DNA from: Lachnospiraceae bacterium | GTDB lineage: Bacteria > Bacillota > Clostridia > Lachnospirales > Lachnospiraceae | Reading direction: 5' to 3' | Assembly (NCBI GenBank): GCA_910576335.1 | Contig: CAJTIU010000022.1 | Coordinates: 23,765 to 87,764 of the forward strand | DNA: 64,000 bases | Part shown: positions 61,322-64,000 of the stretch, in pieces | Layout of the letters: the number at the start of each line of letters is the position of its first letter | How positions within the stretch are numbered: the stretch's first letter is position 1 | The notes under the pieces: model-generated | The model's input: only the letters and a program-made list of their open reading frames with translations | What the model was told of the DNA's origin: nothing | Database searches by the model: none | Translations under genes and position numbers: made by a program

Positions 61322-61839
61322 CTACATCCCTCCCAACTTAAGCTCCTGAGATATATAGTCGCATATATCGTGTTTCTCCAGCATATTAAGATGCGTAAGT
61401 CTAATAACCAGAGCTGTGTAGGATACGCCCAAATAATTAGCCATGTTCCGCATGACTGCCTTATCGCCTGCCGTAAAGGTTGTATCGCCATATATTTTTA
61501 CAGGCTTGGAATCTGCAAATCTATCCATAGCGTTTTCTACAAGAAATTGGGGTATAAGCAGCGACGCCGCCATTGTATCTGCCTGCCACTCGGCTGAACG
61601 GAACATCTGCAAGACATCTTCTTTACTATACGCTCTTTCATTGTCATATTCTGAATGAAAACGGGCTGTTTCCTGTGTCAACTGCATTTTTCTTAATACA
61701 TGGTGCGCTGCTTCATGCGCCGTAGTAAAACGTCGTCTGCCATACTCTTTCTCTGCAAGACCGGGCTTTTACTTCTCATTGCTGTACCTCTCTTTTCTAT
61801 CGGAAGCACTTTGCTTTCGATATATTCATTATACATCAT
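61322..61839 (-). pseudogene. ImmA/IrrE metallopeptidase, frameshifted
   Basis: The N-terminal part is MYNEYIESKVLPIEKRGTAM then RSKSP. One base missing in the CCCGG at about 61760-61765 shifts the frame. In the next register GLAEKEYGRRRFTTAHEAAHHVLRK contains the zinc motif HEAAHH, and the rest (EWQADTMAASLLIPQFLVEN with the third-ligand glutamate region) is intact to 61322. ImmA-type peptidases cleave the ImmR repressor and so switch on excision and transfer of an element. Restoring one base gives a plausible complete gene, so an error or recent mutation is possible. Confidence 0.7.
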
Positions 61840-61910
61840 TATTACAGATTGCAAGAATGGATGTGCACGCAAAAACAAGGTGTCGCCATATCGCAACACC
61901 TCATCAATTA

Positions 61911-63004
61911 TTACTCTGTTTTCTGATTTTCTTTTTGCTGAAGATAAAACATTGCCTTTTGGGTTTCAATCTCTGCTCTCAGTTCCTCTTCTGTCGGCAG
62001 ATACAATTTATATTTGGATGCAAACAATTGCTCATTTCCATGCAGGACAGAATAACGGGCAACATCTTCATCTGTATCTGAGCAAAGGACAATACCAATC
62101 GTTGGATTATCGCCCTCACTACGCTTCAGCTCATCATACATACGGATATACATATCCATCTGACCAACATCCTGATGTGTGATTTCCTTTGTTTTCAAAT
62201 CTATCAGGACAAAGCATTTAAGAATATAGTTATAAAACACAAGGTCTATGAAATAATCCTTTTTTCGGTATGGATATGCTGCTGTCTTGCAACAAAAGCA
62301 TAGCCTTTGCCAAGCTCCATCAGGAATTTCTGCAAATTTGTCAAAATGCTCTTTTCAAGGTCGCTTTCTGTAAAGTCCGTATTGGAAGCCAGTCCTAAAA
62401 ATTCTGCCACAACCGGATTTTTAATGAACTCCAGCTTGTCATTCTGGAATTCTGCGGTCAGCTCCTTCATTTCATTTTCTACAAGCTCCTGCTTCTGCGT
62501 TTGAAGCATACGGTAATAATACTGTGAAGAAATATTTCTCTGTAAGGTTCTGACGCTCCAAGTTTGTTTCGCAGCTTCTTTCTCATACCAATCACGAGCT
62601 TTTTTATCTTCGACCTGCAAGAGAATACGATAGTGCGTCCAAGAAAGTATGGTTCCAGATTGTTGCCTCAGTGAGGCAACAATCTCAGGAAACATTCTGT
62701 AAAATCTCAAACAACGATAAAGAGTACCTCTGTCATATCCCTTACCATAAAGATTTGTCAGTTCCTTTGAAAGCTTCTTTATTACCTTAAGTCCGTACTC
62801 AGAGCGTTCTTCTCCACCAAATTCTTCCTCCGCAATTCGGTATCCAATCATCCAATTTCTCTGAACTAACGTAGTATTGACCGCCTGATATGCCGCCTTT
62901 TGTGAGGACTCAATAATCCCACACATATCTTTTAAGATATCGTCTGTTTTAACAAAATTAATCATAAGATTATTCTGAGCAACATCTGTTAATTTATTCT
63001 CCAT
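61911..63004 (-). pseudogene. DUF1016 (YhcG-like) PD-(D/E)XK nuclease, frameshifted at an A6 tract
   Basis: The first frame (63004-62246) begins MENKLTDVAQNNLMINF and includes the DUF1016 N-terminal domain (NWMIGYRIAEEEF, YGLKVIKKLSKEL, YRCLRFYRMFPEIV, LSWTHYRILLQV). It ends prematurely after HIHTEKRIIS. At 62260-62265 the A6 tract is one short: an extra A gives EKKDYFIDLVFYNYILKCFV and the nuclease core VLIDLKTKEITHQDVGQMDM (catalytic D..K pair), followed by NPTIGIVLCSDTDED to the stop at 61911. YhcG-like proteins associate with mobile elements and R-M loci. Otherwise full length. Confidence 0.8.
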
Positions 63005-63059
63005 TTTCCATCATTCCTCACATCACCGCTTTATCTGACATCTTAGCCATTTTTCATAG

Positions 63060-63787
63060 TTATCCTATATTTTCACTCACCTGCACAATCATTTGCCTGT
63101 ATTCTTCCTTTACACTCTCTGGCGAAAGTATCTGAACCTTGCCGCCAAATCCAAATATCCACCCGAAAAAGGTAGGACTTGTCGAAACTTCCACAGTCAC
63201 CTTGAAAGAATTTTCATCATAAACAAGTGTAGTAATATCCTCTCCAAAACGGTCAAGACTCCACCTTTATTCTTCAGCACTTTCTCTTTCAAACCTGTAT
63301 ATTCGTAATACTGAAAGGAAATCTGTTTTCCCTCATTAATAGCGTCATTGATTGTATCAACAATATAATATATCTGTTCATTATTCGGCTTTATCCGTCC
63401 AGAGACGTAGTTGTTTCTTTTTAATTTCTTCACCTGCTCATTACTTGTCAGCATATGTATTTTCTTTATAAGCGCGTCGCTTTTCTTACTTGTAATAAAC
63501 TTTGATGATTCTACTGCATCAATAAGAAGCTTCAATTCGGGCAGTTCAAACTGGCGGCTTCCGATAAAATATTTACATTGTGTAGAATGGACAACTACAA
63601 TATCCACGCCAAACTCCTGTAAAGCAACAACATCTTTTGCAATGGTCGTCCTGTAGGTCGATATTCCATATTTTTCATTAAGCATTTCTATTAGCTGTTT
63701 TGTTGTCAGCGGATGTTCTTCATCTGTATATTGTTCCAATATCCGCAACAAGTATAATATCCTCGGTTTTGACTCCATGTTCTTCAC
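63060..63787 (-). pseudogene. WYL-domain transcriptional regulator, internal deletion
   Basis: The N-terminal half (about 175 codons; the ATG at 63778 is likely) has an HTH (LTTKQLIEMLNEKYGIS, TTIAKDVVALQEFG) and the first WYL strands up to LKNKGG. It then jumps, with a frame change near 63245, to the C-terminal extension DRFGEDITTLVYDENSF and GFGGKVQILSPESVKEEY, ending at 63060. The Trp-Tyr-Leu core is lost. WYL regulators often control defence or mobile loci. It is the last gene in the window. Confidence 0.75.
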
Positions 63788-64000
63788 CCTCTCATATTTA
63801 TGCTACGGCAAATATGTATTTAGTTCTTGAATCCTGCCACAGTATATGATATTCTCTTAACAGAACATCAATAAAAAACATCAAAGGATAAATTTGGACA
63901 CAAGTATTCGACCTGTCAAAAAGGCAGGCTTTTAAAGCGGTTATTTCTTGTGGCTGTTAAGAAGCTGCTAAGTCCGGGTATATTTTCCGTTTTGTTTCAA
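63788..64000. other. Non-coding end of the window
   Basis: The 213 bases up to the window end contain no open frame with a ribosome binding site on either strand that I can support. The sequence is AT-rich and presumably holds the promoter of the WYL gene. Confidence 0.4.

Overview
The window looks like a chromosome segment of a gut Lachnospiraceae-type Clostridium (Bacillota). The evidence is the strong AGGAGG ribosome binding sites, a flavodiiron-flavin reductase-rubredoxin fusion, Leloir and alpha-galactosidase genes, DUF6273/BIG2 secreted proteins, AAA/PD-(D/E)XK ATPases, and many remnants of Tn1549-like conjugative elements. I cannot name the species from the sequence alone. I see no tRNA, rRNA or CRISPR array.

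Layout. (1) 0-7.3 kb: a HipA-like kinase gene with its middle deleted and a partner gene cut by the window edge. Next comes a two-gene operon for large secreted proteins (DUF6273 repeats plus BIG2 domains). Its promoter has consensus boxes TTGACA and TATAAT separated by a 16-bp spacer that contains ten consecutive G, which is the architecture of a phase-variable promoter. (2) 7.6-11 kb: an Fe-alcohol dehydrogenase/aldehyde dehydrogenase operon and a free-methionine-sulfoxide reductase. (3) 11-18.4 kb: a LlaJI/McrBC-type restriction system of two C5-cytosine methyltransferases, a double-AAA McrB-like motor, a McrC-like nuclease and Vsr. (4) 18.5-22.4 kb: an oxidoreductase and an EF-G/TetM-like GTPase fused to a YacP/Rae1-type NYN nuclease. 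(5) 22.8-41 kb: housekeeping and sugar genes: GH36 alpha-galactosidase, flavodiiron protein, MATE pump and AraC, AAA ATPase, leaderless yaaA, a broken BIG2 protein, split purine enzymes (AICAR transformylase plus PurO), a lipoprotein, and galK-galT facing an AraC gene with a probable AraC operator between them. (6) 41.3-49.4 kb: a partly decayed bacteriocin-immunity-like region (ABC ATPase and permease, two-component system, a fusion left by deletion of a second ABC transporter), a group II intron RT scrap, and a PepSY protein with its own two-component system. (7) 49.5-64 kb: a graveyard of conjugative elements. It holds duplicated sigma/HTH genes, excisionases, a truncated integrase, and broken MazF, ImmA/IrrE, DUF1016 and WYL genes. 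Live-looking cargo sits among them: a CPBP protease, a MefA-like MFS pump with an attenuator-type leader peptide, a lipoprotein, and a second two-component system.

Three dispersed repeat families run through the chromosomal part. R1 is a 32-34 bp near-perfect palindrome present six times, always at gene 3' ends and twice supplying the stop codon. R2 is a roughly 75-135 bp hairpin element with three copies. R3 is a roughly 190 bp element with 14-bp terminal inverted repeats plus one fragment elsewhere. Several broken genes differ from an intact frame by exactly one base, three of them in A6 tracts, so slippage or assembly error must be weighed before calling them dead.
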